Assembly (NCBI GenBank): GCA_030152265.1
Contig: JASLHQ010000021.1
Location: 1 to 5,066, forward strand
Origin: Savagea sp.
GTDB lineage: Bacteria; Bacillota; Bacilli; Bacillales_A; Planococcaceae
DNA: 5,066 bases
Reading direction: 5' to 3'
Part shown: one piece after another, positions 4,421 to 5,066 of the stretch
Numbering within the stretch: the first letter of the stretch is position 1
How the letters are laid out: each line of letters starts with the position of its first letter
Position numbers and translations under genes: made by a program
Notes under the pieces: generated by a model
Databases searched by the model: none
What the model saw: the letters and a program-made list of their open reading frames with translations, nothing else
Told to the model about the DNA's origin: nothing

Positions 4421-5066
4421 ATGTTCATTCATAAAGCGTATAAGTTTCGTATCTATCCTAACAAAAACCAAGAAGTCTTAATCGCTAAAACAATCGGTTG
4501 TTCTCGTTTTGTGTTTAATCATTTTTTAGCTAAATGGCAAGATGCTTATCAAGAGACAGGTAAAGGGTTAACCTATTCGACTTATTCTTCTCAATTAACA
4601 CAATTAAAGAAGGAATTAGTTTGGTTAAAAGAAGTAGACAGTATCGCTTTACAGTCTTCTCTTAAAAACCTAGCCGACGCTTATAATAGGTTTTTTAAAA
4701 AACAAAATAAAGCACCTCGCTTTAAATCTAAAAAGAATAAAGTTCAATCTTATGTTACGAAACACGTCAATGGCAATATCGCTATAGTAGGTAATAAGAT
4801 TAAATTACCTAAGTTAGGTTTAGTGAAATTCGCTAAAAGTAGAGAAGTAGAAGGACGTATTTTAAACGCTACAATTAGACGTAACCCTAGTGGAAAATAC
4901 TTTGTATCGATACTCGTTGAAACAGAAATAAAGGAATTACCAAAAACCAATTCATCCATAGGAGTAGATCTTGGATTAAAAGACTTTGCGATTCTTTCGA
5001 ACGGTGAAGTATTTAGTAATCCTAAATGGTTTCGTAAGCTAGAAGAAAAATTAGCGAAAGAACAGC
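4421..5066 (+). CDS. tnpB: TnpB (IS605 OrfB) RNA-guided nuclease, 5' part
   Basis: The first 215 codons are present and the frame is open at the window edge. The N-terminus MFIHKAYKFRIYPNKNQE with IGCSRFVFNHFLAKW is the classic OrfB helix-turn-helix/WED start. A basic segment follows at 90-107 (RFFKKQNKAPRFKSKKNK), then IKLPKLGLVKFAKSR and RRNPSGKYFVSILVE. The first RuvC motif is GVDLGLKDFAILSNG, with the catalytic aspartate at D183. TnpB proteins are omega-RNA-guided DNA endonucleases ancestral to Cas12; they help the element persist after excision. No stop or frameshift is seen so far. The remaining RuvC motifs, the zinc finger and the guide RNA lie beyond the window, so activity cannot be judged. 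It has its own promoter and a strong ribosome binding site. Confidence 0.93.
   Translation, partial: MFIHKAYKFRIYPNKNQEVLIAKTIGCSRFVFNHFLAKWQDAYQETGKGLTYSTYSSQLTQLKKELVWLKEVDSIALQSSLKNLADAYNRFFKKQNKAPRFKSKKNKVQSYVTKHVNGNIAIVGNKIKLPKLGLVKFAKSREVEGRILNATIRRNPSGKYFVSILVETEIKELPKTNSSIGVDLGLKDFAILSNGEVFSNPKWFRKLEEKLAKEQ

Larger units (their letters stand above)
3881..5066. mobile_element. IS200/IS605-family element, left end lost, right end beyond the window
   Basis: The element has divergent arms like IS605 itself. An RHH gene and tnpA read leftward, and tnpB reads rightward. Recognisable TnpA similarity stops near base 3965, and neither a left-end hairpin nor the rest of tnpA is found to the left, so the left end seems deleted or replaced. 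The true junction with host DNA lies somewhere between about 3881 and 3965. The right end, including the expected guide RNA (omega RNA) at the tnpB 3' end, is not in the window. Confidence 0.75.

Noticed and set aside
1..5066. CRISPR array, tRNA, rRNA or riboswitch
   Set aside because: No regularly spaced direct repeats, tRNA cloverleaf or rRNA sequence were seen, and no recognised riboswitch core stands in any leader.

Overview
The window looks like chromosomal DNA of a low-to-moderate G+C Gram-positive bacterium, most likely a member of the Bacillales. The signs are strong AGGAGGTGA-type ribosome binding sites, T-tailed hairpin terminators, a near-consensus CcpA cre box, and proteins of Firmicutes type (a LytTR regulator, an RluF-like pseudouridine synthase, a YkhA-like hotdog thioesterase, an IS605-type TnpB). 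I do not assign a genus.

Left part (1-2237). The window opens inside a gene whose last 111 codons encode a LytTR DNA-binding domain. About 310 bases of AT-rich intergenic DNA follow. They carry three helically phased copies of the half-site TTCTGTAT and an extended -10 promoter overlapped by a cre box. Next comes a 503-residue acetyl-CoA hydrolase/transferase family enzyme (succinate CoA-transferase type), closed by a strong hairpin terminator. The reading I favour is carbon-catabolite control of this CoA-transferase by CcpA, possibly with a second regulator at the half-sites; the neighbouring LytTR protein is a candidate.

Middle part (2238-3880). A minus-strand rluF-like gene and a plus-strand acyl-CoA thioesterase gene are divergently transcribed from a 236-base intergenic region. 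The thioesterase gene converges on a 30-residue predicted membrane protein on the minus strand. That small gene has a good promoter (TTGCGA-17-TATAAT), a good ribosome binding site, and a bidirectional terminator that directly abuts both stop codons.

Right part (about 3881-5066). This is an IS200/IS605-family element with divergent genes. Leftward run a small ribbon-helix-helix (RHH) protein gene (45 codons, TTG start) and, overlapping it by four bases, tnpA. TnpA keeps its HUH motif but has lost the C-terminal third that should carry the catalytic tyrosine. Rightward runs tnpB, cut off by the window edge after its RuvC-I aspartate. The short region between the two arms holds three AGTATAT half-sites and a perfect 10-bp inverted repeat lying over the tnpB promoter. 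This suggests the RHH protein is a repressor controlling both arms. The element's left end appears to be lost, so self-mobilisation is unlikely, while TnpB may still be expressed.

The most interesting candidates are the RHH-tnpA gene pair with its operator-like array, the unannotated 30-residue membrane protein, and the phased half-sites upstream of the CoA-transferase.
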